Notes: generated by a model not told the origin, from the sequence alone. Shown: positions 8,966-17,520, counted from the first letter of the stretch. The stretch: DNA of 61,275 nt from Laribacter hongkongensis DSM 14985 (GCF_000423285.1 NZ_KE383998.1:38540-99814), one strand, 5' to 3'. Numbers and translations are program-made.

Positions 8966-10631
8966 TCCGGCCATCCCCCTGTCAACCCGCGCCTCCGCCA
9001 CCGGAGGCGCCTTGTCGTTTGTGGTACGCACCTTGAACCAGTCACTGTGGCGCTGGCGCCTGGGCAGCGCCGGCATCGCCCTGCTCACCGCCATACCGCT
9101 GGCGGTCATCCTGTCATCCCTCGGCCAGATCGACCTCTCGCTCTGGCAGCACCTGGGTGACATCGTCCTGCCCACCCTGCTGGCCAACACCGCCATCCTG
9201 CTCACCGGCGTCGGCATCGGCGTACTGCTGCTTGGCGTCCCGCTGGCCTGGCTCACGGCCGTGCACGATTTCCCCGGACGGCGCTTTTTCAGCTGGGCCC
9301 TGATGCTGCCACTGGCCATGCCCGCCTACGTGCTGGCCTTTGCCATGGTCGGGCTGCTGGACTTTACCGGCCCCCTGCAAACCTGGCTGCGCACCCTGGC
9401 CGACGGGCCGGTGGCTTTTCCGCCCATCCGCTCCACCGGCGGGGTCATCATCGTCATGAGCCTGTCGCTGTATCCGTACGTCTACCTGCTCGCCCGCAAT
9501 GCCTTCGCCACCCAGGGACGGCGAGCACTGGAAGCTGCCGCCTCGCTCGGCCTGTCGCCCTGGCAGGGATTCTGGCGGGTGGCGCTGCCCATGGCCCGGC
9601 CGTGGATCATCGGCGGCCTGTCGCTGGCGCTGATGGAAACCTTGGCCGATTTCGGCACGGTATCGGTGTTCAACTTCGACACCTTTACAACCGCCATTTA
9701 CAAGGCATGGTTTTCGTTCTTCTCCCTGCCGGCTGCTACCCAGCTGGCCTCGCTGCTGGTAATCGGTGTGTTCGGCCTGGTCTGGCTGGAACAACGTGCG
9801 CGCGGCCGGCGCGCCTATGTCCAGCGCCAGCCGGCGCCGCTGCCGCGCACCCCGCTGCATGGCAAACGCGCCTGGCTGGCCACCACCGGAGCCGGACTGG
9901 TCCTGCTGCTGGCCTTTGGCGTGCCGTTTGCCCAGCTGCTGGTCTGGGCCCTGTCGGTCATGGAAACCGATCTCGATGCCCGCTATTTCGGTTTTGTCGG
10001 CAACACCCTGCTGCTGGCCCTGCTGACGGCCGGACTGGTCACCACGCTGGCACTGCTGCTGGCCTACGCCCAGCGCCGGGATGCCTCATTGCCCACCCGG
10101 CTGGCCGTCCGGCTGGCCACACTGGGCTATGCCGTACCCGGCACCGTGCTGGCGGTCGGCGTGTTCGTGCCGGTGGCCTGGCTCGACAACCAGTTGCTCA
10201 ACCACCTGCCCTGGCTCGCCGGGCAGACGGCCATTTTCAAGGGAACCCTGGCCGTCATGCTGCTGGCACTGGCTGCGCGCTTTGCTGCCGTGGGCTTTTC
10301 TCCGGTCGACAGTGCCCTAGCACGCATCCCCAAAAGCCAGGAAGAATCGGCCCGGTTGCTGGGCATGCGTGGCCTGCCGCTCCTGCGGCGGGTCTACCTG
10401 CCGCAGCTGCGCGGCGGTTTGCTGACAGCCCTGCTGATGGTGCTGGTCGACACCATGAAAGAAATGCCGATCACGCTGATGACCCGCCCGTTCGGCTGGG
10501 ACACGCTGGCCGTGCGCGTTTTCGAAATGACCAGTGAAGGCCAGTGGGACCGGGCCGCCCTGCCATCGGTGGCCATCGTCCTGACCGGCCTGATCCCGGT
10601 ATTGTTGCTTGCCCGCGAGACCCGCTCATGA
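8949..10631 (+). CDS. fbpB: Iron(III) ABC transporter, permease
   Basis: The permease is a fused double-module type with about twelve membrane segments and two binding-protein-dependent EAA loops. The first loop is [20 protein letters not shown] and the second is [21 protein letters not shown]. Such internal duplication is typical of FbpB/SfuB-class iron permeases, and the 540-560 aa length fits. The frame opens with GTG at 8949, overlapping fbpA by 17 bp. However, GGAGG at 9003-9007 suggests that TTG 9012 could be the real start, four bases later. It overlaps the ATPase gene by four bases. Confidence 0.9.
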   Translation: MPVIADPAIPLSTRASATGGALSFVVRTLNQSLWRWRLGSAGIALLTAIPLAVILSSLGQIDLSLWQHLGDIVLPTLLANTAILLTGVGIGVLLLGVPLAWLTAVHDFPGRRFFSWALMLPLAMPAYVLAFAMVGLLDFTGPLQTWLRTLADGPVAFPPIRSTGGVIIVMSLSLYPYVYLLARNAFATQGRRALEAAASLGLSPWQGFWRVALPMARPWIIGGLSLALMETLADFGTVSVFNFDTFTTAIYKAWFSFFSLPAATQLASLLVIGVFGLVWLEQRARGRRAYVQRQPAPLPRTPLHGKRAWLATTGAGLVLLLAFGVPFAQLLVWALSVMETDLDARYFGFVGNTLLLALLTAGLVTTLALLLAYAQRRDASLPTRLAVRLATLGYAVPGTVLAVGVFVPVAWLDNQLLNHLPWLAGQTAIFKGTLAVMLLALAARFAAVGFSPVDSALARIPKSQEESARLLGMRGLPLLRRVYLPQLRGGLLTALLMVLVDTMKEMPITLMTRPFGWDTLAVRVFEMTSEGQWDRAALPSVAIVLTGLIPVLLLARETRS

Positions 10632-11686
10632 CCCCTGCCCTGCTGGACCTCAATGAAATCTGCGTGCGCTATGGTCGCCAGACCGTGGTTGACGGCCTGT
10701 CGTTCCGGCTGGCCCACGGTGAAATCGGCTGCCTGCTCGGTCATTCCGGCTGCGGCAAGACCACCGTGCTGCGCGCCATTGCCGGTTTTGAAGCCGTTAC
10801 CGGTGGCGACATCCACCTAAATGGTTCGGTCATCAGCCGTGCCGGCTGGCAGTTGCCGGCCCACCGGCGCGGCATCGGCATGGTGTTCCAGGATTACGCC
10901 CTGTTTCCTCACCTGACGGTGTCCGGCAACATCATGTTCGGACTCGGCGACCTGCCGTCCCACGCCCGCCAGTCACGTACCGAAGAGCTGCTGTCGCTGG
11001 TCGGCCTGACCGACCGCAGCCATGTCTATCCGCACGAACTGTCAGGCGGTCAGCAGCAGCGGGTGGCACTGGCCCGGGCGCTGGCACCGTGCCCGGGCCT
11101 GCTGTTGCTGGACGAACCGTTTTCCAACCTGGACGTCGAATTGCGCGACCAGCTGGGACAGGAAGTCCGCGCCATCCTCAAGCGTGAAGGCGTGGCAGCC
11201 CTCCTGGTGACCCACGACCAGCGCGAGGCATTCGCCATGGCCGACCGGATCGGTGTCATGCGCGCCGGCCGCATCGAGCAATGGGCCGATGCATATACGC
11301 TCTATCACCAGCCGGCGACCCGCTTTGTAGCGGATTTTGTCGGCGAGGGAGCATTCCTGCCCGGCATCTGGCACGAGCCGGGCTGCGTCGCCCTGGAAAC
11401 CGGCGACTTCTGCCAGCTGGATGCCACTTCGACCGGGCTGGCCGAAGGCTGCCGTGTCGACGTGCTGCTGCGCCCGGACGACGTGCAGCTGGAGCCGGGC
11501 TCTCCCACGACGGCAGAAGTGGTACAACGCGCCTTCCGCGGGGCAGAATTCCTCTATACACTGCGGCTGGACTCCGGCAATACCCTGCTGGCGCTGGCTC
11601 CCAGCCACCAGCGCATCGACATTGGCCGCCGGACCGGATTCCGGCTGGTACCGGAACATCTGGTGGCGTTTCCGGCGACGGCCTGA
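10628..11686 (+). CDS. fbpC: Iron(III) ABC transporter, ATP-binding protein
   Basis: The 352-aa ATPase has a Walker A (GHSGCGKTT), the Q-loop in VFQDYALFPHL, the signature LSGGQQQRVALARAL, Walker B (LLLLDEPFSNLD) and the switch His (LVTHDQREA). A C-terminal TOBE/OB-type domain (residues about 240-350) is as in FbpC/PotA-like ATPases. The ATG at 10628 overlaps the permease TGA (ATGA), a sign of translational coupling. It ends one base before the convergent regulator gene, so no terminator fits between them. Confidence 0.92.
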   Translation: MTPALLDLNEICVRYGRQTVVDGLSFRLAHGEIGCLLGHSGCGKTTVLRAIAGFEAVTGGDIHLNGSVISRAGWQLPAHRRGIGMVFQDYALFPHLTVSGNIMFGLGDLPSHARQSRTEELLSLVGLTDRSHVYPHELSGGQQQRVALARALAPCPGLLLLDEPFSNLDVELRDQLGQEVRAILKREGVAALLVTHDQREAFAMADRIGVMRAGRIEQWADAYTLYHQPATRFVADFVGEGAFLPGIWHEPGCVALETGDFCQLDATSTGLAEGCRVDVLLRPDDVQLEPGSPTTAEVVQRAFRGAEFLYTLRLDSGNTLLALAPSHQRIDIGRRTGFRLVPEHLVAFPATA

Positions 11687-11687
11687 A

Positions 11688-13085
11688 TCAGCTGATGGTA
11701 GAGGGCGGGCCGTCTTTCAGGTCGGAAGGTGTCTCGCCTGACGACAGGTTGTGCTTTTCCAGCAGGCGATAGAGGGTGGCGCGGGAAATGCCCAGCTGGG
11801 TGGCGGCCTGCGAGTGGTTGTGACGGCTGAGTACCAGTGCCCGTTGCAGGGCTTCACGCTCGGCATCTCCCCGGATTTCGTCCAGCGTCTGCCACACCAC
11901 GCTTTCTTCCAGGCCGCTGCTGGCCAGCCCCATGTCAGCCGGCTGCACCAGCCGGCCTGACGACATCACGGCGCCCTGGCTCACCCGGTTTTGCAGTTCG
12001 CGCACGTTGCCGGGCCAGCGGTGTGCCAGCATGGACGCGATGGTTTCGCTGGCAAAACGCTTGGCCGGCAGACGCTCGCGGGCGATGAACTCGGCCAGGA
12101 AGCGCTCGGCCAGCAGCACGATGTCGTCCTTGCGCTCGCGCAGGGGCGGGATGTGCAGGTGACATACGTTGAGCCGGTAATAGAGGTCTTCGCGGAAATT
12201 GCCTTCGCGGATGGAGGCCGGCAGGTCAACGTGGGTGGCGGATACCACCCGCACGTTGACTGCCTTGCTGGTGGCTGCACCCACGCGCTCGATGGTGCCC
12301 TCCTGCAGGAAGCGCAGCAGGTTGGCTTGCAGGTCGCGCGCCAGATCGCCGATTTCGTCGAGGAACAGCGTGCCGTTGTCGGCAGCCTCGATGCGTCCGA
12401 TCTTGCGCTGGTTGGCACCGGTAAAGGCGCCCTTTTCATAGCCGAACAGCTCGGACTGGATCAGTGTCGCCGGAATCGCAGCACAGTTGACGGGTACGAA
12501 CGGCCCCTCGCGCCGTGGCGACAGGGCATGCAGCAACCGCGTCACCATTTCCTTGCCGGTGCCGGACTCCCCGGTTACCAGCACGCTGACATCGGTGGTG
12601 GCTACCTTGCGGATGTCTTCCTTGAGCTTGAGCAGGCTGGAACTCTGGCCGACAAAATCGCAGAAATCGACAGGCTGCGTGATCTGGCTGTCCTCCTGTC
12701 GTCCGGCAAACAGCTGTGCCCGCCCGTATGCACGCCCCAGCGTCACCATCAACCGCTCCGGGTCGTAAGGCAGGGTGTGAAAGTCATAGAACCAGTCGTA
12801 CAGCAATGCCTGCAAGGCCGGCTGGTCAAGACAGCGGCGCGATACTGCGGCAATCCAGTCGATGCGGGTGGCCGCCAGCAGGCTGCGGACCTGGTTGTCC
12901 AGTCGGGAAATCTGCACGTCATCCAGGCGGAACAGTCCCACGGTCGGCTTGTGCAGCTTGCAGGCCTGCGCCAGCCGGTCCAGTCGTGTCTCGGAAATGA
13001 CTTCCCAGCCGTGTTTTTGCAGAACGATGGCAAGTCTTTGTGTTTCAACGCAAGGATTGGCAATCAGGACACGACGCGGTTTCAC
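11688..13085 (-). CDS. VpsR-like sigma54 enhancer-binding regulator of the adjacent amyloid locus
   Basis: The 465-aa protein has a receiver-like N-domain (about 1-130) whose usual phospho-acceptor context is not evident, as in VpsR-type regulators. A complete AAA+ domain follows: Walker A GESGTGKE at 172-179, the sigma54-contact loop GAFTGA at 219-224, and Walker B LFLDEIGDL at about 240-248. Arg fingers lie in FREDLYYRLN, and the C-terminal Fis-type helix-turn-helix is at about 436-456 (QAATQLGISRATLYRLL). Intact GAFTGA means it should activate sigma54. Translation starts at GTG 13085 with AAGGAG just upstream. It diverges from the secreted repeat protein gene, whose promoter is an exact sigma54 site, so it is the likely activator. 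VpsR itself binds cyclic-di-GMP; whether this one does is unknown. Confidence 0.88.
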   Translation of the reverse strand: MKPRRVLIANPCVETQRLAIVLQKHGWEVISETRLDRLAQACKLHKPTVGLFRLDDVQISRLDNQVRSLLAATRIDWIAAVSRRCLDQPALQALLYDWFYDFHTLPYDPERLMVTLGRAYGRAQLFAGRQEDSQITQPVDFCDFVGQSSSLLKLKEDIRKVATTDVSVLVTGESGTGKEMVTRLLHALSPRREGPFVPVNCAAIPATLIQSELFGYEKGAFTGANQRKIGRIEAADNGTLFLDEIGDLARDLQANLLRFLQEGTIERVGAATSKAVNVRVVSATHVDLPASIREGNFREDLYYRLNVCHLHIPPLRERKDDIVLLAERFLAEFIARERLPAKRFASETIASMLAHRWPGNVRELQNRVSQGAVMSSGRLVQPADMGLASSGLEESVVWQTLDEIRGDAEREALQRALVLSRHNHSQAATQLGISRATLYRLLEKHNLSSGETPSDLKDGPPSTIS

Positions 13086-13361
13086 GATTTCTCCTTGTAG
13101 GCTGGCAGCAGCGTCCGAGGCAGCCGGAAAGGATGCTCCCCCTTTGGGTATACAGGCGCCTCCGCATGGTCATGTCACGGATGAGACAGGCGGCACCGGC
13201 ATGACAGGGCAGGACAGCGGCCTGTGTCTCAACATCCAAGACATGCCATGTGACCGGAACCTGCCTCCGCTCAGCCGCGGGGCCCTTATTAGGCATAGAC
13301 GAATGTTGATGGCAAATCACATCAGCACATGGCAGCACTGGCACCAGAATTCGTAAATCCG

Positions 13362-13385
13362 GTGTTTGTCTCAAAAAAGAAACAC
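13362..13385. promoter_or_regulatory. Inverted repeat, candidate enhancer site upstream of the sigma54 promoter
   Basis: GTGTTT at 13362-13367 and AAACAC at 13380-13385 form an inverted repeat with an 18-bp centre spacing. It lies about 85 bp upstream of the sigma54 promoter, a usual distance for enhancer-binding proteins. The rest of the 445-bp gap between the regulator and the repeat gene shows no open frame I trust. Confidence 0.35.
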
Positions 13386-13458
13386 TTACGCACTGTCACA
13401 AGATCGATACAGCCGTTGCAAATGCTCCGGCCCGCACCAGCCGGGCGCCGGCACGAAC

Positions 13459-13473
13459 TGGCACACCCTTTGC
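13459..13473 (+). promoter_or_regulatory. sigma54 (-24/-12) promoter of the amyloid-like operon
   Basis: TGGCAC at 13459-13464, a 5-bp spacer, and TTGC at 13470-13473 match the sigma54 consensus exactly, with the invariant GG and GC dinucleotides at the required spacing. Predicted transcription start is near 13484, leaving a leader of about 46 nt. That leader begins with a small CCCC/GGGG hairpin followed by TTTT, which might act as an attenuator. Confidence 0.88.
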
Positions 13474-13530
13474 CATCGCTGCCCTGCCCCGGTCGGGGTT
13501 TTCGATCCATGTGCAACAGGAGACACCCTC

Positions 13531-14337
13531 ATGAACAAGCTCACCCTTGCAGCTGCCATCGCCATGATCTTTGCCGCACCGGCATTCGCCGACCAGCCGC
13601 CTGCTCCAGCCGCCAGCGATACGGTCGGCGCCACCACAGGTGGCGCCGCAGCCAACCAGGGAGCCACCTCGACAGCCACCTCCACTACCCAGTCGAACAA
13701 CAGCCTGAGCGACTCCTCGACCAACGGCTCCTACAACACCTCCAGCCTCAGCAGCACCAAAACCAATTCGTCCACCAACGATTCAAACAACACCAGCACG
13801 TCCACCGACACCCATACCAAGGACTCGTTCAACACGGCCAACCTGAACAGTACCAAGACCAACTCGTCTACCAACGATTCCAACAACACCAGTACCAATA
13901 CATCCACCAACACGTCGACCAGCAACAAGAATTCGTTCAATACCGCCAACCTCAGCAGCACCTCGACCAAGACCAACGCCTCGACCAACGACTCCTACAA
14001 CACTTCGACCTGGAACAAGGATTCGTTCAATACCGCCAACCTCAGCAACACCTCGACCAAGACCAACGCATCGACCAACAACTCCTACAACCAGGATGAC
14101 CACAGCTACACGGCCACCTGGGTTGCCTCCAATCTCAGTGGTGCAGTTGCAGGAGTATCCATCAATGCAGGCAGCGGGCATGGAGGCAACCAGCCGGCCG
14201 TCCTGACCGGCAACAACGGTGTCGACAACGGTTCGCTGGCCAATTCCGCCGGCATTACCCAGGTCTCGCTCAACTCGGGCGTCAGCGCCCAGGTGCAGCA
14301 ATCGGTCAACGTACAAGCCAATCTGGCCGTGCACTAA
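13531..14337 (+). CDS. Secreted Ser/Thr/Asn repeat protein, candidate Fap-like amyloid subunit
   Basis: The 268-aa protein starts at ATG 13531 with AGGAGA seven bases upstream. It has a clear signal peptide (cleavage near AFA|DQ, residue 20). Residues about 55-187 are nearly all Ser, Thr, Asn and Asp in imperfect repeats; the clearest blocks contain STNDSYNTS, DSFNTANL and TSTKTN and recur every 30 residues. The C-terminal 70 residues are different, Gly/Val/Ala-rich, ending in a motif with GI..V..NSG....VQ.S (241-258). There is no cysteine and no catalytic domain. The sigma54 promoter, the neighbouring C39 peptidase and the FapF-like pore all point to a functional-amyloid or fibre subunit. 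This is inference: the repeat does not resemble Pseudomonas FapC closely enough to name it. Confidence 0.8.
   Translation: MNKLTLAAAIAMIFAAPAFADQPPAPAASDTVGATTGGAAANQGATSTATSTTQSNNSLSDSSTNGSYNTSSLSSTKTNSSTNDSNNTSTSTDTHTKDSFNTANLNSTKTNSSTNDSNNTSTNTSTNTSTSNKNSFNTANLSSTSTKTNASTNDSYNTSTWNKDSFNTANLSNTSTKTNASTNNSYNQDDHSYTATWVASNLSGAVAGVSINAGSGHGGNQPAVLTGNNGVDNGSLANSAGITQVSLNSGVSAQVQQSVNVQANLAVH
13921..14100 (+). repeat. Two tandem 90-bp units in the repeat-protein gene
   Basis: The decamer ATTCGTTCAA recurs at 13931 and 14021, and the surrounding 90-bp blocks are nearly identical, in frame (30 codons). Less perfect copies lie upstream from about 13690. Confidence 0.85.
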
Positions 14338-14407
14338 GGCTTCCGCTGCCCCGTCACCAGGACAAGGCGTACCGGCAAGCCGGTACGCCGCACGGAGGTC
14401 CGGCACC

Positions 14408-14794
14408 ATGACACTTGTTCGTCTCCTAATGGGTCTCGGTCTGGCCCTGCCCGTCACGCTGGCGTGGGCAGCGGACCCGGTCGCAGCACCTTCCGCCATG
14501 GCGGCAACTTCCGACACGGTCGTGTTCGCCCAGGCCGACGGTCGTCCGGTCGACGACCTGGCCAGCCTCACCGGCCAGTCAGGCAACCTGACCGACCAGG
14601 TACGCTTCGTCAGCAACCAGGCAGACCTGGAAGCCAGTGTCGGCAATGGCCAGTTCAGCCATGTCGTCACCGGCCTGAACCAGATTGCAACCGGCGGGCT
14701 GGCGGGCATGAACGGTATCGGAACGGTGGTACAGAACAGCGGCAACCAGGTGGTGATCCAGAACTCGACCATCCTGAACGTGTCGCTTTTCTGA
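14408..14794 (+). CDS. Small secreted protein of the Fap-like locus
   Basis: This 128-aa secreted protein has a signal peptide ending near AWA|AD, and GGAGG nine bases before the ATG. The middle is acidic and Gly/Ala/Val-rich. The last 26 residues (103-128) repeat, at identical spacing, the C-terminal motif of the preceding repeat protein: G-I-x-x-V-x-x-N-S-G, then V/I-Q-x-S, then a closing Leu. This suggests a minor or nucleating fibre component related to the main one. No enzyme motif is seen. It sits 70 bp after the repeat gene and 5 bp before the peptidase gene, so the genes are probably one operon. Confidence 0.8.
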   Translation: MTLVRLLMGLGLALPVTLAWAADPVAAPSAMAATSDTVVFAQADGRPVDDLASLTGQSGNLTDQVRFVSNQADLEASVGNGQFSHVVTGLNQIATGGLAGMNGIGTVVQNSGNQVVIQNSTILNVSLF

Positions 14795-14799
14795 GGAGA

Positions 14800-15504
14800 A
14801 TGCGTGTGGCAACACTTGGCCATCTGGTCTGCGCCGCTCTGGCGGCGCCTTTTTTTCTTGCGGGACTGGCGCAGGCCGATACCCTGGGCGCCCCGCTGGG
14901 AAGTCTGGGCGCAACCCAGGTGAGGGTGGAAAGCCTGAAAGAGCGCGCATTCCGCTATACCGTTCGCCAGCAATACGATTTCAGTTGCGGCTCGGCTGCC
15001 CTTGCGACCTTGCTGACTTATCACTACGCCACGCCAACGGACGAGGAGGACACCTTCAAGGCCATGTTTGATGCCGGTGACCAGGAGCGCATCCGGCAAG
15101 TGGGATTCTCCATGGCCGACATGAAACGCTATCTGGCCAGCCACGGCTTTGATGCCAACGGTTTCGAGGTATCACTGGACACGTTTGCCAGTGCCGGCAT
15201 TCCGGCCATTGTCCTGATCGACAACGGTGGCTACCGCCATTTTGTCGTACTCAAGGGCATGGTCGGCAACAAGGTCCTGCTCGGTGATCCGGCACTGGGC
15301 CTGCGGATCATGCCGCGCGACGAATTCGAACAGACATGGGGCAAGGTGGTGTTCATCATCACCAACCGCAAAAGCCTCGGCCAGCAGCACTTCAACCAGA
15401 CTGGCGAATGGCAGGTCCGCCAGTCCGCCCCGTTGGCCCTGTCGCGCTTCGATCCTTCGTTTGCCAATACCAGCGTGCTGATGCGCGGCCCCAACGATTT
15501 CTGA
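14800..15504 (+). CDS. Periplasmic C39-type cysteine peptidase (FapD-like)
   Basis: The 234-aa protein has a signal peptide (cleavage near AQA|DT) and then a C39-like papain fold. The catalytic Cys is residue 63 in YDFSCGSAALATLL, with the oxyanion Gln at 57. The active-site His is 147 (GYRHFVVLKG) and the Asp is 163 (LGDPALG). FapD in Pseudomonas fap operons is this type of stand-alone C39 peptidase, needed for fibre secretion. GAGGAGA overlaps the stop of the previous gene, so the two are translationally coupled. C39 peptidases classically cut after Gly-Gly; the next gene encodes an ELRGGF site. Confidence 0.9.
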   Translation: MRVATLGHLVCAALAAPFFLAGLAQADTLGAPLGSLGATQVRVESLKERAFRYTVRQQYDFSCGSAALATLLTYHYATPTDEEDTFKAMFDAGDQERIRQVGFSMADMKRYLASHGFDANGFEVSLDTFASAGIPAIVLIDNGGYRHFVVLKGMVGNKVLLGDPALGLRIMPRDEFEQTWGKVVFIITNRKSLGQQHFNQTGEWQVRQSAPLALSRFDPSFANTSVLMRGPNDF

Positions 15505-15520
15505 GCGCGAGGAACAAGTC

Positions 15521-16066
15521 ATGCGTGCCATTCCTGCATTGGGTGTTTCCTTGTGCATCCTGACAAGCCCGTTACCGGTACATGCTGCTGAAGCCTGGCT
15601 GCCGGCGGACAGCGACCGGGTGGAACTGGCGGCTCCGGCACTGGCTGGCGGGCAGCTGGATGAATTGCGTGGCGGCTTTCAGATACCGGGTGGCCAGACC
15701 TTCGCTTTCGGGCTGGAGCGTACGGTACTGGTCGACGGCACCACCGTCGCCATGCAGCGCCTGTCGATCCCCGACATCGGTGCTGCGATAGCACAGGGAA
15801 CACAGGCGAAGTGGATCGTGACCAACCCGGGTGGCAGCGCAATCACCAGCCTTGCCAACGGTGCTTTGCAAAGTGCACTGACCCAGGCCGGCACCACCAT
15901 CCTGAGCAGCAGCCAGCAACCCTTGCTGGTGGTCCAGAATGCGGTGGACAACCGGCTGATCCAGACGCTGACCACCATCAGCGTGGCGGTTCCCAGCCTC
16001 TCGGCTTACCAGAACATGCGCCTGATGGAGGGCGTACGGAACGCTACGGTGCTGACGCTGCACTGA
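15521..16066 (+). CDS. Secreted ELRGGF-motif protein of the Fap-like locus (FapE-like candidate)
   Basis: The 181-aa precursor has a signal peptide ending near HAA|EA. It then has a short acidic stretch with LDELRGGF at residues 46-53, which looks like a double-glycine leader-peptide cleavage site, followed by FAFGLERTVLVDG. Near the end, VVQN at 137-140 and IQ at 147-148 reproduce the VVQN-x6-IQ spacing of the 128-aa protein. It follows the C39 peptidase gene by 16 bp with GAGGA before the ATG. I infer an accessory or exported fibre component that may be a substrate of the peptidase. No experimental family name can be given with certainty. Confidence 0.78.
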   Translation: MRAIPALGVSLCILTSPLPVHAAEAWLPADSDRVELAAPALAGGQLDELRGGFQIPGGQTFAFGLERTVLVDGTTVAMQRLSIPDIGAAIAQGTQAKWIVTNPGGSAITSLANGALQSALTQAGTTILSSSQQPLLVVQNAVDNRLIQTLTTISVAVPSLSAYQNMRLMEGVRNATVLTLH

Positions 16067-16069
16067 TCA

Positions 16070-16091
16070 GGGCCAGCACGCTGGCTGGCCC
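16070..16091. terminator. Hairpin between convergent locus genes
   Basis: GGGCCAGC and GCTGGCCC pair with a 6-nt loop just after the ELRGGF gene stop. There is no proper T run, so termination strength is uncertain. Confidence 0.4.
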
Positions 16092-16099
16092 GTCATGGC

Positions 16100-17422
16100 T
16101 CAGAAAGTGATGGGGGCCCGCAGTGTCAGCTGGACTCCGGGCGAATCCTGGGTCGTACCAATGCCCAGTGTCAGGTTGACGGCGCTGGATTTGGTCAGCC
16201 GGTAGGCATACCCGAGTTGCAGCATGCCGACCTGTACCGCATAGGCATCCACCGGCGTCACGCCATTAACCTTGCTCTTGCCGATGTAGTTATGGTCATA
16301 AGCAATGCTGAAAGATGAGCGGTCGTTGATGGCCACCCCCATGCCGAAGTTCACCTCTACGACATCACCGGGATCAACCGTGCCGATCAGCGTTGCCTGG
16401 CAGGGCATGCTGCTGTTGGCATCCACTTTCACGCACTGGACCTTGTTGACACTGGCTTTCTGGTTCCATGTGTAGCTGAGCGTGCCAAAGAACACGGCGG
16501 GGTCAGACGGCAGAATGGCCGAAGCGCCGAACTGGTAGCCCCAGAAGCCGGAACCGGTCGGCAGTTCGGTCTGGTACTGGAAGTTGTCCTGGGTGACATA
16601 GTTGACATCGAACGGTCCCTTGCCGGTGTTCGACTTCACCCGCAGGTTGCCGATGTAGTACGGCCCGCCATCCACCGGCTGGTTGAACTGGTAACGCAGC
16701 GCCACTTCTGCATCACCGATGCCTTTGCCGCTGGTATTGAAGATCTGGTCGTTTGATGACCCTGTGGCCAGTGCCCGCTGGAGCGAATTCTCCGACTGCC
16801 AGACATAAGGCAGGCGCCCCTCCACCTCCAGCCGGTTGGTAATGCCGTAACGGCCGGCAATGCTGCCGATCCACGAACTGCGGTTAACCCGCCGCACGTC
16901 GATCAGGCCAATGGTAATGGCTGGAATGATGGTGTAACCCAGCAAGGCCACCCGGTCGGAACTGGAATAGGAATACTGCAATGAAGGCTCCAGTACAAAA
17001 CGGCCCTTGGGCGTCAGCACGCCGGGGACGTCCAGTGCCTGGGCCACGTCCTGCGTGCGTGACTGGGTCGCCGGGTTGCTGGAAACCGGAGTGGAGCTGA
17101 TGGCCGGCCCGCCGGCAGGACCGGTACTGGCCACCGCAGCCGGAGCCCCCACGACCAGACCGTCAGGCGAAGCGCTGACCCGGGGGGGCGGAGGCGGGGG
17201 TGGCCGCTGTCCGAGCTGGGCTTCCAGCTGGTCGATCCGCGCCTGCTGGCTGGCCAGCTGCTTTTCGGTGGCAGAGCGATACTGCGACCACTCGCGCTGC
17301 ATCTGTTTGAGCTGTTCGGCCAGACTCCCCGACGGTACCTCCGGCGCCGCCATGGCCAGACCGGCCAGCAGCCAGCCCGCTGCACCGAGGGCGGCGGGCA
17401 AGGGTTTGCATACGAATGACAA
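16100..17422 (-). CDS. FapF-like outer-membrane pore: coiled coil plus beta-barrel
   Basis: The protein reads as a trimeric amyloid-secretion pore. It has a signal peptide, a coiled coil at about residues 33-71 (AEQLKQMQREW...QQARIDQLEAQLG), a run of seven prolines at 74-80, a flexible Ala/Pro/Ser linker, and then about 300 residues of alternating strands ending in Phe, the outer-membrane barrel signature. FapF of Pseudomonas has this plan. The frame opens with GTG at 17464, but GGGGAG at 17429-17434 places the likely start at TTG 17422, just before a good signal peptide (440 aa). It is convergent to the other locus genes and so needs its own promoter, which I could not identify. In Pseudomonas, fapF ends the operon on the same strand. 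Confidence 0.82.
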   Translation of the reverse strand: MSFVCKPLPAALGAAGWLLAGLAMAAPEVPSGSLAEQLKQMQREWSQYRSATEKQLASQQARIDQLEAQLGQRPPPPPPPRVSASPDGLVVGAPAAVASTGPAGGPAISSTPVSSNPATQSRTQDVAQALDVPGVLTPKGRFVLEPSLQYSYSSSDRVALLGYTIIPAITIGLIDVRRVNRSSWIGSIAGRYGITNRLEVEGRLPYVWQSENSLQRALATGSSNDQIFNTSGKGIGDAEVALRYQFNQPVDGGPYYIGNLRVKSNTGKGPFDVNYVTQDNFQYQTELPTGSGFWGYQFGASAILPSDPAVFFGTLSYTWNQKASVNKVQCVKVDANSSMPCQATLIGTVDPGDVVEVNFGMGVAINDRSSFSIAYDHNYIGKSKVNGVTPVDAYAVQVGMLQLGYAYRLTKSSAVNLTLGIGTTQDSPGVQLTLRAPITF

Positions 17423-17520
17423 GACGTACTCCCCAGATAAAACCTGCAATGCACAAGAATCCACGCATTCGGTTTAGGAGAGATAAGCTGCCCCCGCTAC
17501 GCAATTGACATTGATGTTGC

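Noticed and set aside
13690-14100. Regular repeats suggesting a CRISPR array
   Set aside because: The repeats are in frame inside a coding region, with no palindromic repeat or unique spacers.
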